The notes below the pieces were generated by a model. That model had not been told where the DNA came from. It did no database searches and saw only the letters and a program-made list of their open reading frames with translations. A stretch of DNA of 64,000 nucleotides from Trichodesmium sp. MAG_R03 (GTDB taxonomy: Bacteria > Cyanobacteriota > Cyanobacteriia > Cyanobacteriales > Microcoleaceae): NCBI GenBank assembly GCA_023356535.1, contig JAKQYF010000001.1:1-64000 (forward strand), in the 5' to 3' direction. Positions 9,069-18,519 of this stretch are shown piece by piece; positions within the stretch are counted from its first letter, which is position 1; the number at the start of each line of letters is the position of its first letter. The translations under genes were made by a program, and so were the position numbers.

Positions 9069-9983
9069 TTATTGTAATTGAGGTAAAGTCTTTCTTGCTC
9101 TTTCTGCACGAGCATCTGCAGATTCCATCACTTGATCAATTTTGTCCAATATTTCCCCTGGATAATTTTCTAACACCTTAGTAGAAAGAGAAATTCGCTT
9201 TCGACCCTCATCTAAATCAACAATCATCGCCTTAACCACATTACCTTGGGTAAAAATTGTTGATAAAGAATCAACTCGTTTTTGACTAACTTGGGTAATA
9301 TGTAGCAAACCAGTTAAACCTTCTAAATCTACAAAAATACCAAAAGGCTTCACTCCAACAACTTTTCCTTCAAGCAACTGACCAACAGCTAACTTACTAA
9401 AACCATCAGATTGAGCGGCCAAACGCTGAGACATCACAATTTTCTTTTTTTCTTGGTCTAATTCCAAAAAATTGACTGTCAATACTTGGTCGATCAATAA
9501 CTCCAAATTATCCTTTGCCAAAAGATGGGAGCGCGGAATAAAACCCCGCAAAGATTGTACATCCACTGTTACCCCACCCTTATTAGTAGCAATTACTTGA
9601 ACTTGGAAAGACTGACCACCTTCTTCTAATTCAGTTAATCTCTCCCATATTTGATTAATTTCTAGCTGCTTAACAGAAAGAAGCACTTCACCCTCTGCGT
9701 CTTGCTCGCGAATAATTAGAAATTCTCTTTCTAGCTGTAGTGGTAGTGCTTCCGATAAATCTTGTTTTGATCCTAAAGAAGCTTCTTCAAAAGGTACAAG
9801 AGCTAAAGACTTACCCCCGATATCAACGTAGATACCTTCAGATTCATAACTATAAACTTTTCCAGTAACTATTTGTCCTTTTTGAAATTCATAATTATAC
9901 TGAGGTTGTTCGAGAGCTTTGGCAAAATCATCCATTGTAAAGGATTGTTTACTTCCTTGAGAGCTAATTGATTCGGAATTCAT
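9069..9983 (-). CDS. rpsA: S1-domain RNA-binding protein (30S ribosomal protein S1 type)
   Basis: Three S1/OB repeats are visible. The first starts at KGQIVTGKVYSYESEGIYVDIGG, the second is a degenerate domain around QVIATNKGGVTVDVQSLRGF, and the third is VGQLLEGKVVGVKPFGIFVD. The length of about 304 residues and the three-domain layout fit the cyanobacterial/plastid S1 proteins, not the six-domain enterobacterial one. Cyanobacteria normally have two such genes, and I cannot say which this is. I chose the ATG at 9981-9983 (MNSESISSQG); the longer frame starts with TTG at 10013 and adds only a hydrophobic stub. It binds mRNA leaders at the 30S subunit. Confidence 0.85.
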   Translation of the reverse strand: MNSESISSQGSKQSFTMDDFAKALEQPQYNYEFQKGQIVTGKVYSYESEGIYVDIGGKSLALVPFEEASLGSKQDLSEALPLQLEREFLIIREQDAEGEVLLSVKQLEINQIWERLTELEEGGQSFQVQVIATNKGGVTVDVQSLRGFIPRSHLLAKDNLELLIDQVLTVNFLELDQEKKKIVMSQRLAAQSDGFSKLAVGQLLEGKVVGVKPFGIFVDLEGLTGLLHITQVSQKRVDSLSTIFTQGNVVKAMIVDLDEGRKRISLSTKVLENYPGEILDKIDQVMESADARAERARKTLPQLQ

Positions 9984-10130
9984 ATGGAGTAAAAAAAACA
10001 CTAAGTTACTCAAATATAACTAATCTTTAGGGTAGAGTGAGAAAAATTACCTATAATAAAAGTTAAAAATACAACAGAAAAACTAAGAGAATTTGAGAAT
10101 GTGCCTAGTAATGGCGACTGCTATATTTAT

Positions 10131-10219
10131 CAGGACTTACGCAACGGCACTAATTGTAGTGGCAATATCGAGAAAATGACAAATTTTGCACTATATATAG
10201 CGGTCCTGCGTAAGTCCTG
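10131..10219. repeat. R2 repeat unit
   Basis: The ends are CAGGACTTACGCA and TGCGTAAGTCCTG. Its interior (ACTAATTGTAGTGGCAATAT ... GCACTATATATAG) matches the diverged unit at 60375-60463 in the same order, so these two belong to one subfamily. It lies in the spacer between the S1 gene and the IS605-like element. Confidence 0.7.
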
Positions 10220-10246
10220 TTTCTATATGTTTTTTCTTGACAATTG

Positions 10247-10502
10247 TTGATAGACATCCTCCCCGGCCTAAAGGCACCGGGTAACAACCGAGCCGTAGCT
10301 CCGATGCGGGTTGACGTTTCACGGGCAGCCGCTACTTTGGCAGTAGTCTTACACTTGCCTCAACGTCGGTTTTTTGTCTCGGTAAGCCCACCCGCGACTA
10401 ATATATTTCCTGTGAACTAAAAAACAACAAGGACTAGACCCGTGAAAAAAATCAACTAAAAAGTCCCCCGCTTATGGGCGAGGCTTTAAACCCAATTTTT
10501 CG
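10247..10502 (-). mobile_element. TnpB-less IS200/IS605-type element, copy 1 (256 bp)
   Basis: Read on the minus strand, the element follows TTAC (complement of 10503-10506) and starts CGAAAAATTGGGTTTAAAG, with a left-end hairpin (CCTCGCCC...GGGGGACTT). It then runs through a GTCGCGGGTGGG block and several hairpins to a right end GGCCGGGGAGGATGTC followed by TCAA. Copies at 11391-11646 and 17078-17333 have the same length and layout. Insertion 3' of TTAC without target duplication, with subterminal hairpins at both ends, is the hallmark of the IS200/IS605 family. No tnpA or tnpB frame is inside. The right half, where the guide-like omega RNA of TnpB elements lies, is the best conserved part. 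The left end encodes the 3' end of the dienelactone hydrolase gene. Confidence 0.7.
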
Positions 10503-11227
10503 GTAAAAAGTTGCTTTGTCTTAACCCAAGCATCAGCAGCAGCTTGAGCATTGTAACTACTACGATGGTCACAGAAGAAACCGTGGTTTGCTGGATAACG
10601 AAATACTTGATGTTTTATTTGATGTTTCTGTAATTCTGCTTCTATTTGATCTACCTGTTCTATGGGAATTAAAGGATCTTCTGTGCCAAAGAAACAATAT
10701 ATTGTACCACTGATTTTAGCAGTTAGAGTAATAGTAGGTTTACCACCACCAGGAGTGCCAGTAGTAATGCCAGCTCCATAGAAGGAGGCAGTTGCTTGAA
10801 TTTCTGGCAAAGTAGCTGCTAGATAGGTGACATGGCCTCCAAAACAGAAGCCGATACAACCAAACTTATCTGATTTAACAGTGGATAGCTTTTTGAGATA
10901 ATTAATAGTAGCTTGAATATCTCTTAGTAGTTCTGAAGCTTTGGTTTTTTCTTTATATTTGCGACCTAATGTTATATCTTCCTCAGTATAACCTACTTCA
11001 AAACCAGGAGCTTGACGTTGGTAAATTGAGGGAGCGATCGCTACATAACCTTCTTTGGCAATTTTTTCTGTTACTTCCCGAATATGCTTATTAACCCCAA
11101 ATATTTCTTGAACCACCACTACGGCTGGAAATGGACCAGCTCCTAATGGTTGTGCTAGATAGGCATCTATTTGAATGTCTTCATTGGGGACTTGAGTATA
11201 GGTTGTATAAATTTCTGTTTGTATCAT
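10472..11227 (-). CDS. dienelactone hydrolase family protein
   Basis: This cytoplasmic alpha/beta hydrolase has 251 residues. The Cys-His-Asp triad is visible: Cys128 in GFCFGGH, Asp184 in GTEDPL and His215 in ANHGFF. These proteins cleave dienelactones and related esters; the physiological substrate in cyanobacteria is unknown. The last nine residues (EKLGLKPRP) and the stop codon come from the IS605-like element at 10247-10502, so the original C-terminus has been replaced. The triad is upstream of the junction, so activity may be retained. ATG start at 11225-11227. Confidence 0.92.
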   Translation of the reverse strand: MIQTEIYTTYTQVPNEDIQIDAYLAQPLGAGPFPAVVVVQEIFGVNKHIREVTEKIAKEGYVAIAPSIYQRQAPGFEVGYTEEDITLGRKYKEKTKASELLRDIQATINYLKKLSTVKSDKFGCIGFCFGGHVTYLAATLPEIQATASFYGAGITTGTPGGGKPTITLTAKISGTIYCFFGTEDPLIPIEQVDQIEAELQKHQIKHQVFRYPANHGFFCDHRSSYNAQAAADAWVKTKQLFTEKLGLKPRP

Positions 11228-11269
11228 ATCCTTTTTCTAGTCAGAAGCTTTTAGATTTTTCGCCTCTAT

Positions 11270-11352
11270 TAGGACTTACGCCAAGAAATCATTGTTTTTT
11301 AGAATAGATATTTATGAAAAAACTGGGTTTCTCGGTTCCCTAGGGAAGTCCT
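11270..11352. repeat. diverged R2-type repeat upstream of the dienelactone hydrolase gene
   Basis: It begins TAGGACTTACGCCAAG and ends GGGAAGTCCT. The interior 'AGATATTTATGAAAAAACTGG' type segment is shared with the units at 2956 and 49043. It lies between the hydrolase start and IS605-like copy 2, so it could hold or disturb the hydrolase promoter. Confidence 0.5.
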
Positions 11353-11390
11353 CTCTATGATTGTTACAGCACTTCTAATTTCAGATCCGA

Positions 11391-11646
11391 TACTTTGACA
11401 TCCTTCCCGGCCTAAAGTCATGGAGATTCCTACCGAGCCGTAGCCCCTCGGCGGGTTGACATCTCAGAGGCTGCTGCTACTTTGGCAGTAGTCTTATACT
11501 GGCCTACCTGTCCGTTTTTTGTCTCGGATTGCCCACCCGCGACTCATATATTTTTTGTGAACTCAAAAGCATGATAACATAACCTGTAGAAAAAAATAAA
11601 CTAAAAAGTCGCCCTTCTAGGGCGAGGCTTTAAACCCAATTTTTCG
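11391..11646 (-). mobile_element. TnpB-less IS200/IS605-type element, copy 2 (256 bp)
   Basis: Same orientation and length as copies 1 and 3, next to TTAC (complement of 11647-11650). The left end CGAAAAATTGGGTTTAAAG is identical to copy 1. The left hairpin differs by paired changes (CTCGCCC with GGGCGAC, loop TAGAA). The right end is diverged (GGAAGGATGTCAAAG). A second, different IS605-like right end lies immediately beyond its left side. Confidence 0.65.
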
Positions 11647-11654
11647 GTAATTTT

Positions 11655-11815
11655 TTTTTACACTCCCCGCCCTAAAGGGCAAAGATTCTTGCTTCACCCA
11701 GCTAACTTGCTTGACAAATTATCATTTGCTACCCATAAGTTAATCTGTCCACAAGGGTTTTAAGACTTGGTATGTCCTACCACATCTAAATTTTGATCAA
11801 GCAAAAACTAATATG
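11655..11815 (-). mobile_element. remnant of another IS605-like element (right end)
   Basis: The sequence ACACTCCCCGCCCTAAAGGGC, followed by a poly-purine stretch and a CTTGCTT segment, is the hairpin seen at the 3' end of many cyanobacterial IS200/IS605 tnpB genes. On the minus strand the preceding bases can be read as a broken tnpB tail (a CGQINL-like block), but with stops. I see no intact coding sequence. Confidence 0.35.
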
Positions 11816-11939
11816 CAATTTATATCATAATTATAAATGTAGCACTACACATTTATATCTAATAATTACTTTTAATTTTTAATTTTTTATTTTTGACTTG
11901 CCCGTAGCGCTATTGTTGCTATGCACTGGAGCTTAAGTA

Positions 11940-12935
11940 ATGGTTGATTTTCAGATTAAAGCAGATAGTGATATTTCCGCATCAAACCAGTTATTTAATC
12001 AAATTAGGTTTATGATTGCCTCCGGAAAGTTTCCTCCCGGCCATCGATTACCTAGTACCCGGCAACTTGCAATGCAAACTGGGTTACATCGCAATACTAT
12101 AAGTAAGGTATACCGTCAACTTGAAAAGACTGGCCTTGTAGAAGCTCAGGCAGGCTCTGGCATATATGTTAGAGCCAAAGGAAATGAGGGAGAGGCAAAG
12201 CAGAAGCTTCCCATCTTTGATAAATATCGAAATGCCAGTAATATAGTCAAGAGTAGTTTGGATGAGTTATTATCCCAAGGTCGTAGTTTAAACGAAGCCA
12301 GGGAAATATTCCTGAGTGAGATTGACTGGCGATTACGTTGTAGTGCTAGAGTATTAGTCACAGCTCCGTCTAATGATATTGGCATTGGAAAGTTGATGAC
12401 CAAAGAGTTGGAACAAGCTCTGAATATTTCTGTACAGTTAGTTCCCTTAGAGGAACTAGATAAAATTATAGATCAAATATCTTCTGGCACAATTGTTACA
12501 AGTCGTTATTTTATTGGGCAAGCTGAAGAAATAGCTACTCCTAAATCTGTCCGAGTTATACCAATTGATATATATGATTATACTCAAGAATTTCAGTTGC
12601 TAAATACATTACCCAAGGGAAGTTACTGTGGTTTAGTTAGTCTCAGTTCAGGTTTTTTACGAGCTGCAGAAGTAATTATTTATAGTTACCGTGGAAATGA
12701 TGTAATTGTTATGACTTCTCAATATACAGAAACCTATATAGAAACCTACAAAATAAATGCGATGGTACGGGTAGCTAAAATAATTGTGTGTGATAGATTT
12801 AGCTTTGATATAGTTAAAGATGTCTTAGAAAAAAATAGGGAAGATATTATTCGCCCACCAAAAATTATATGTATTGAAAACTATATTGTCATAGATTCAA
12901 TTAATCTATTGAAACGAGAATTAGGCTTAGTTTAG
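11940..12935 (+). CDS. plmA: GntR-family transcriptional regulator PlmA
   Basis: This 331-residue regulator starts with a winged-helix GntR domain at about 12-80 (NQLFNQIRFMIASGKFPPGHRLPSTRQLA ... GLHRNTISKVYRQLEKTGLV, broken here for brevity). It continues with a C-terminal domain unlike FadR or MocR types. This arrangement and length match PlmA, the GntR regulator found throughout cyanobacteria. PlmA is known to bind the PII-PipX complex and was first linked to plasmid maintenance in Anabaena. The neighbours do not suggest targets. The region upstream (11816-11939) is AT-rich with no clear operator. Confidence 0.82.
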   Translation: MVDFQIKADSDISASNQLFNQIRFMIASGKFPPGHRLPSTRQLAMQTGLHRNTISKVYRQLEKTGLVEAQAGSGIYVRAKGNEGEAKQKLPIFDKYRNASNIVKSSLDELLSQGRSLNEAREIFLSEIDWRLRCSARVLVTAPSNDIGIGKLMTKELEQALNISVQLVPLEELDKIIDQISSGTIVTSRYFIGQAEEIATPKSVRVIPIDIYDYTQEFQLLNTLPKGSYCGLVSLSSGFLRAAEVIIYSYRGNDVIVMTSQYTETYIETYKINAMVRVAKIIVCDRFSFDIVKDVLEKNREDIIRPPKIICIENYIVIDSINLLKRELGLV

Positions 12936-13661
12936 CTACCAGTATTTGGCAGTCAGCTATCAGTTATTAATAGGGGTTACAATTTTTCACTATGTAACAA
13001 AATATGTAATTAGGATTGGCTGAAAAAATTCTTATGAGTAAGATTAGAGTTCAGGAGTCAGAAGAAATAGGAATTATAGAGGAGATATGGCAATCCTATC
13101 TGATTCCTCAGAGAAATCAACTGCTTTAAGGCAGAATGCATAAGCCAGAAGGAACAGCAGTTGGAGTTATTTTTTAAGAAGCCATATGATTTTACATTAA
13201 TGATTTAGGATTGCTATAGGAGAAAGAAGATTTGTACCTTGATTTTTCTGCTCTTGTCTACTTTTAATCTTTTGTTATAATTTTACTATTGCCTATTTCG
13301 TATAAATATACACTAGATTAAAATTATAGTCAATTTCATCTCAGTTAGGTACCTACTAGCAGGTAATACCAATCGTAAAAAATTTTGCTATACTTGAATT
13401 TTCTATTTCTAAATACTATTTATTGACACAATTTGATTGTTAACTAACCTTTGTGATTTCTCAAGTTATTTTTACCACCTTCTAAGGATAGCATTCCTTT
13501 TAAGATCAGGTATAATATGCTTGCACTAGAGAGGTTTGAAAGTGAATATTTGTACCTCATATTCTTGGAATATACTGTAAAATAAGATTGCTATAGATAA
13601 TTTTAAATTTAATTATATAATCACAAAAAAACAAATCAACTAATAAATTATCAAGGAAAAA
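12936..13661. other. repeat-containing spacer upstream of the 651-residue protein
   Basis: About 725 bases without a convincing gene. Three pieces are recognisable. Around 13220-13250 a fragment of the TIR-type MITE interior appears (TTTGTACCTTGATTTTTCTG). At 13368-13425 a block (TTTTCTATTTCTAAATA) is shared with 51683-51735. At 13577-13598 the GATTGCTATAGAT motif appears, also found near 6985, 19490 and 31575. An SD-like AAGGA precedes the next gene. Confidence 0.4.
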
Positions 13662-15617
13662 ATGAAAACAGCAATTAGAAATATTCATCCAGAAATTTTA
13701 GAATATAATTTACAAAAAAGCTGGCAAGCTTTAAAAGAATCCAATAATGTTTGTGAAATTAAGTGCAACTTAAAGGTAGGAACATTATTAGTAATTTGTC
13801 AACATCCAGTAAATGTGGTCTTAGATAGGGAACAAACAATTGCAGAATTAAAAAGTATAGTTCAAAAACAGGAGTTAGAATCTATAGAAAAAATAGGTAT
13901 TTGCTTGAATATAATAGGTCATATATATCCTTATGCTTATCATTCATTTTTTACGAAGAATCGGTCAGAAGAATCTATATTAACTTTTATGCCGAAATGG
14001 GTAGATGGAAATATAGATTCTGAAATAAAAATCACACCAGAATTACTAGACTCCTTAGATAATCCATTTAGTTTAAAAGATTTAGAAGCAATATCTATTA
14101 GATTAGAATCTGAGGGAATATCCAATCCCAATATTAATGTCATAAATCAGAAGATTTCTGGGGATAAAAGTCAAAATTCAGAAATCAAGATGATCTCGAA
14201 ATTACTGGATGATTTAGATAACCCTTTTGATGTGGAAACATTAGATTTCTCTCAAAAAAAAAGCAATAGAAAAGCGAGAAATTATGCAGAAAAAACATCA
14301 TCTGTAACCAAAAAATCAATTGTTAATTTATCTACTTTTTCTCAAGCAGAATTTCTTAGCGCTACTTTAAGTTTGGCAATTTTAATAGGCTGTTTTTATG
14401 CAATAACTCAACCCTGTGTGATTGGAAAATGTATGATAATACCAAGAGTAAAAGAGTTAGATAAACAGTCACTAGAAACAATTAAAAATGTTAAAAATTC
14501 TTTGGCTCCAAAGCAAGCACAAGAAAAGTTAAAAATAGCCCTTAAAGATTTAGAAGATATTCCATTTTGGTCAATACATTACTTAGAATCAAAATATTTA
14601 AAGTCTACTTACCAAACAGAAACTGAACATTTGGAAATAATTATAAAAGCTTTAGGTAATGGTGCACAAGCAGCTCAACATAGTAAAGGTTTACCACTAC
14701 CAATAGAAGACTGGGTAGAAATTCAATCCCTTTGGCAAGAGGCGATCGCTCTATTAGAAAAAGTACCAGAAGATAGTAAAGCTTATTCTTTTGCTAAAAA
14801 TAAACTCCAGCAATATCGCAAGTATTTAGTTGCTATTAAAGGAAGATTAACTACTGAAGAAGAAGCTAATCAAAAATTAATAGCTGCCAAAAAATCAGCT
14901 CAGTTAGCAACGACAAGAGAGGTAATAGCTCAGTTTCCTGAAAGCTGGAAAAATGTATACTTAAGTTGGGAAGATGCATTGGATAAAGTATCTACTATTT
15001 CTCCACAAACAACTGCTTATTTAGAAGTAAAGAATTTACTACCTCAGTATAAACAAAAACTTCAACAAGCAAAGGAACGTAGAATCACAGAAGAAATTGG
15101 TGAGGAAGCATATAATCAAGCTATTAGTTACTCTAAACAAGCTGAAGTATTTGAGAAAAAAGATAATTGGGTTAAGGCCGCAGAATATTGGCAAAAATCT
15201 CTAAAATCTGCTAAAGAAATACCAACTAATTCAACTTATTTTATTTCAGTAAAACCTCTAATTAAATCCTATGATGCTTTGCTAAAAGTAGCACAATCAA
15301 ACCAACAATTATTAGAGACTTTAGCAAAAGTTAATCAGGATTTAAGTAAGGCTTGTAAAGGGAAACCCAAAATTTGTCAATACAATGCTACGAAGGATTT
15401 AATTATTGTACGTTTAACTTCTGATTATGTGGATAAAATTAAAAAAACAGCTAAGGCAGTAGAAAGTAGTAAAGATAAAAAGGGTCGTGCTGAACTAGAA
15501 AAACATTTGAAAACTTTACAGGTTGCTTTAAAAGCTATTAGTAATAATTCTAAGATTCCTTTAGAAATTTATAACCCACAAGGTTTAAAAATTGCCACTC
15601 ATTTTCCCAATAGTTGA
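13662..15617 (+). CDS. unknown single-pass membrane protein with coiled-coil C-terminus
   Basis: I do not recognise this 651-residue protein. Residues 1-110 form a globular-looking domain (CEIKCNLKVGTLLVICQHP ... IGHIYPYAYHSFF). A short motif occurs twice, as LLDSLDNPF near 128-136 and LLDDLDNPF near 181-189. One transmembrane helix is predicted at about 232-249 (SATLSLAILIGCFYAI). The remaining 400 residues are lysine/glutamate-rich helices with repeated 'W..A...L..V..-S..Y' spacing, suggesting three or four degenerate repeat units, probably outside the membrane. AAGGAAAAAATG gives a good ribosome-binding site and ATG start. The gene is alone, with no partner to suggest a role. Confidence 0.7.
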   Translation: MKTAIRNIHPEILEYNLQKSWQALKESNNVCEIKCNLKVGTLLVICQHPVNVVLDREQTIAELKSIVQKQELESIEKIGICLNIIGHIYPYAYHSFFTKNRSEESILTFMPKWVDGNIDSEIKITPELLDSLDNPFSLKDLEAISIRLESEGISNPNINVINQKISGDKSQNSEIKMISKLLDDLDNPFDVETLDFSQKKSNRKARNYAEKTSSVTKKSIVNLSTFSQAEFLSATLSLAILIGCFYAITQPCVIGKCMIIPRVKELDKQSLETIKNVKNSLAPKQAQEKLKIALKDLEDIPFWSIHYLESKYLKSTYQTETEHLEIIIKALGNGAQAAQHSKGLPLPIEDWVEIQSLWQEAIALLEKVPEDSKAYSFAKNKLQQYRKYLVAIKGRLTTEEEANQKLIAAKKSAQLATTREVIAQFPESWKNVYLSWEDALDKVSTISPQTTAYLEVKNLLPQYKQKLQQAKERRITEEIGEEAYNQAISYSKQAEVFEKKDNWVKAAEYWQKSLKSAKEIPTNSTYFISVKPLIKSYDALLKVAQSNQQLLETLAKVNQDLSKACKGKPKICQYNATKDLIIVRLTSDYVDKIKKTAKAVESSKDKKGRAELEKHLKTLQVALKAISNNSKIPLEIYNPQGLKIATHFPNS

Positions 15618-15879
15618 AAGAAGAAAAATTGTCTGACAGTAATTTTTTATAGTGTTTCTTAAGTTAAGGTTATGGAATTTGCATCCAACTGATTACAATT
15701 TGGGCGATCAAGGAAGAATTAAGGTCAACCACTCCCAAGAACCTCTGTCAAAGCTTATAAATGGAATTAGGTAAATAGGTAGCCAGTCTTCGAGGTAGTG
15801 CTATAGGGTTCGCAAAGCAGTTTTGGCCAAAGATTGAACGCGATATCAAAGCATACGTGACTCAAAGGCATAAATTTAG

Positions 15880-16824
15880 CTATCCTAGCTGTAAAAAAGT
15901 TGCAACTTCGCGGTAAAACCATTGACTACGATCACGGTAGGCTTGGAGTAACTGGGAATAGGCTTGACAACCTGCCAATGCATCACGCCATCCTTTTGTG
16001 CTACAGCTAAAGTGTTTGCTATAGCCAAAGTCATAGAGTTGCTTACCCAAAACCTTTAGCTCTCGTCTAGATGCCTGCCAACGGTCTATCACAAAGTTAA
16101 CGGCAGGATGCTTCAAGGTATAAAACTTACTACTAAAAGGAAAGGCCAGAACTTTTCGGCCTAATAAGGTGCCCCAATAGGCGCCATGGTAAGAACTGGT
16201 TAAAATTGTTTCCCCTGATCCTAAAAAGTCTAAAACTTGGCTAAGATTATAGGTGCCATTAGTCATACGGGGGAAGTTATCGAATTTTATCTGAAACTTT
16301 TTGTGAGAAAAGACCACAAATTCATGCTGGATGGAGCGGGGTTTATCAAACTGATCGCTCATACAACTAGCACAAGGAACCCAATGATAATTAGGGTTGG
16401 GATGCTCGAAGTCACGAATTCCGATCAGGTCAAACTGTTGCAAATATTTTAAGTAGTCAAAGTCTTGATCATAACCCTGACGATCAGGGTCTGTGCGATA
16501 AATTTGTTGGCCAATACCCCAGGTTATGAGCTGAATAGGGATCTGATCTTGATACTGGGCCTTAAACTGCTGCAAGGCCACAAAATTGTTCACAAAGCGG
16601 GGAAAGAGGAGTCCACCCCCACCTACAATGAAGTAGAGACGATCATAGTCCCCTAAAGTGCCATCCTGAAGCTGTTGTGCAATTGTTGCTAACTCTTGAT
16701 CAAGATGACGAATATCGATGGTGGTTGTGGTGGTATGAGGGAACTTGAAATATTTCAAAGGAGAAGAGAACAAATCTCCTACATTGGTATCATCAATTAC
16801 ATGAACATTAATGACCAGATTCAT
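15880..16824 (-). CDS. polysaccharide pyruvyl transferase family protein (paralogue 1)
   Basis: The 314-residue protein matches the polysaccharide pyruvyl transferase fold (CsaB/WcaK type), which usually adds ketal-linked pyruvate from PEP to a surface-glycan sugar. Visible features are a glycine-rich loop VGGGGLLFPRF at 67-77, the strand GIRDFE near 135, CASCM near 151 and the conserved SSYHG at 210-214 followed by GTLLGRKVLAFPFSSKF. A clear paralogue lies at 39717-40604 with the same order of motifs. This gene is the left edge of the glycan island. The sugar acceptor is unknown. ATG start; no operon partner. Confidence 0.78.
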   Translation of the reverse strand: MNLVINVHVIDDTNVGDLFSSPLKYFKFPHTTTTTIDIRHLDQELATIAQQLQDGTLGDYDRLYFIVGGGGLLFPRFVNNFVALQQFKAQYQDQIPIQLITWGIGQQIYRTDPDRQGYDQDFDYLKYLQQFDLIGIRDFEHPNPNYHWVPCASCMSDQFDKPRSIQHEFVVFSHKKFQIKFDNFPRMTNGTYNLSQVLDFLGSGETILTSSYHGAYWGTLLGRKVLAFPFSSKFYTLKHPAVNFVIDRWQASRRELKVLGKQLYDFGYSKHFSCSTKGWRDALAGCQAYSQLLQAYRDRSQWFYREVATFLQLG

Positions 16825-17077
16825 GGCGCTGCTTGCTTATCTTAATTGTATTTAGACAATTTAATTTGGCCAATTTTATTTGACCAGTTATTGTATAGCA
16901 TACCAAGCTGCTCCTTGTAATACTACTTTATTATTGAGCAATGACTTTGACATGAACCTGTTCTAAGAGATAGGTAATTTTGTCTTGTTCAGGACTGACA
17001 CAGAAATTGGGTTATGATAGGAAATTTTGTGAAAGGAATGTATTAACCCACATGCTTTACATGCTTTAGAACTAACC

Positions 17078-17333
17078 TTGATTGACATCCTCCCCGGCCT
17101 AAAGGCACTGGGTAACAACCGAGTCGTAGCCCCTCGGCGGGTTGACATTTCACAGGCTGCTGCTACTTTGGCAGTAGTCTGGCTGCTGGCCTCAATGTCC
17201 GTTTTTTGTCTCGGTAAGCCCACCCGCGACTAATATATTTCTTGTGAACTAAAAAGCATTATAACATAACCCGTGAAAAAAATCAACTAAAAAGTCGCCC
17301 GCTTATGGGGGAGGCTTTAAACCCAAATTTTTG
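17078..17333 (-). mobile_element. TnpB-less IS200/IS605-type element, copy 3 (256 bp)
   Basis: It is flanked by TTAC (complement of 17334-17337) at the left end and by TCAA beyond the right end GGGGAGGATGTCAA, exactly as copy 1. The predicted right-end hairpins include CTACTGCCAAAGTAG and a CCGAGGGGCTACGACTCGG segment. The pairing appears conserved despite base changes among the three copies. An 86-codon frame crosses the right half (16963-17223 minus), but it is closed by a stop in copy 1 and is not conserved, which points to RNA and not protein. Confidence 0.7.
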
Positions 17334-17504
17334 GTAAGTATAGCATTATCTTTGGGAATTTGTGTAATACTTTTGGAGTGAGAATTGAGTTAAGATCAAA
17401 GTTTTAGACATGGGAAATTGCTACTTTTTGAAAGTCGAGGTAGAGTTCTTGATTTCTGAAGCGATCGCTTAATTACATAACTTTTCTAATTTGATTTTGT
17501 CATT

Positions 17505-18519
17505 ATGATTATATCTCACAAATATAAATTTATTTTCCTAAAAACTAAAAAAACTGCTGGTACATCAATTGAAATCTCTTTATCTAGATTTTGTGGTGAT
17601 GATGATATAATAACTCCTATTGATTTTACAGATGAAGCTATCAGAAAACTTCTCGGACAAAAACCACAAAATTATTTAGATTTTCGCAATCACATTACTT
17701 CTCAAGAAGTTCTAAAAAAAATAGAACCTTCTATTTGGAACACCTACTATAAGTTTTGTTTTGAAAGAAATCGATAAAGCTATATCTTTTTTCTATTTTA
17801 ATACATCAAAAAAATCTATTAAATTTGATGACTGGCTGAAAAATAACTATTATCCTAATTCATCTATAAACAATAACTAGAACATTTACACAATCAACGA
17901 TAAAGTAGCAGTTGATTTTATCGGTAAGTATGAAAATATTCGCTCAGATTTAACTTTGGTCTGTGAGAAATTAAATATACCATTCGATGGATATTTACCA
18001 AAAGCTAAAGGATTTTTCAGAGATGATAACCGTCCTTATTATGAGTTTTTAAACGCCGAACAAATGCAAATCATCCGTGAATGTAACTCAAATGTTATTG
18101 ATTTATTAGGTTATAGCAATGAGAATCAAAATAATCACAAGATTTCAATTTTAGGTGAATCAAAAAAACAACTAGAAAATTATACTGAAGAATATTATAA
18201 TCAAAGAGGATATCTACTAAAAGAGCAAGGAAAATTAGATGAAGCGTTGATTGCTTATGCTCAAGCAATTGGAATTAATCCTAAAAAATATTGGGCTTAT
18301 TATCATACACTAGGTGGTATTTTTGCAGAAAATAATCTCTATAAAGAAGCAGTTTTAGCTGACCATCAAGCTATCAAAATTAAACCAGATTTTGCCTGGA
18401 CTCATTATCACTTAGCAGTGGTTTTAGAGAAACAAGGAAAATTAGATGAAGCTTCCACTTTTTATCAAAATGCTTTTCAACTTTATCCAAGTTTATCTTA
18501 TTACAAAAACAAGTTATAG
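17505..18519 (+). pseudogene. sulfotransferase-family gene with TPR tail, frameshifted and interrupted
   Basis: The first part (17505-17777) begins MIISHKYKFIFLKTKKTAGT, the PAPS-binding loop of 'sulfotransferase family 2' proteins (K-TAGTS). After a frame change near 17772 the next frame continues naturally (DKAISFFYFNT, DDWL, then FIGKYENIRSDL). It is stopped by TAG 17878-17880 and resumes to 18519. The last ~110 residues are TPR units (LKEQGKLDEALIAYAQAI). Removing one frameshift and one stop restores a single protein of about 335 residues. I therefore call it a recently inactivated gene; a functional C-terminal fragment from the ATG at 17956 is a less likely alternative. Confidence 0.75.

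Noticed and set aside
16963..17223. 86-codon protein across IS605-like copy 3
   Set aside because: The frame depends on bases that are not conserved in copies 1 and 2, where it has stops. The region folds better as RNA.
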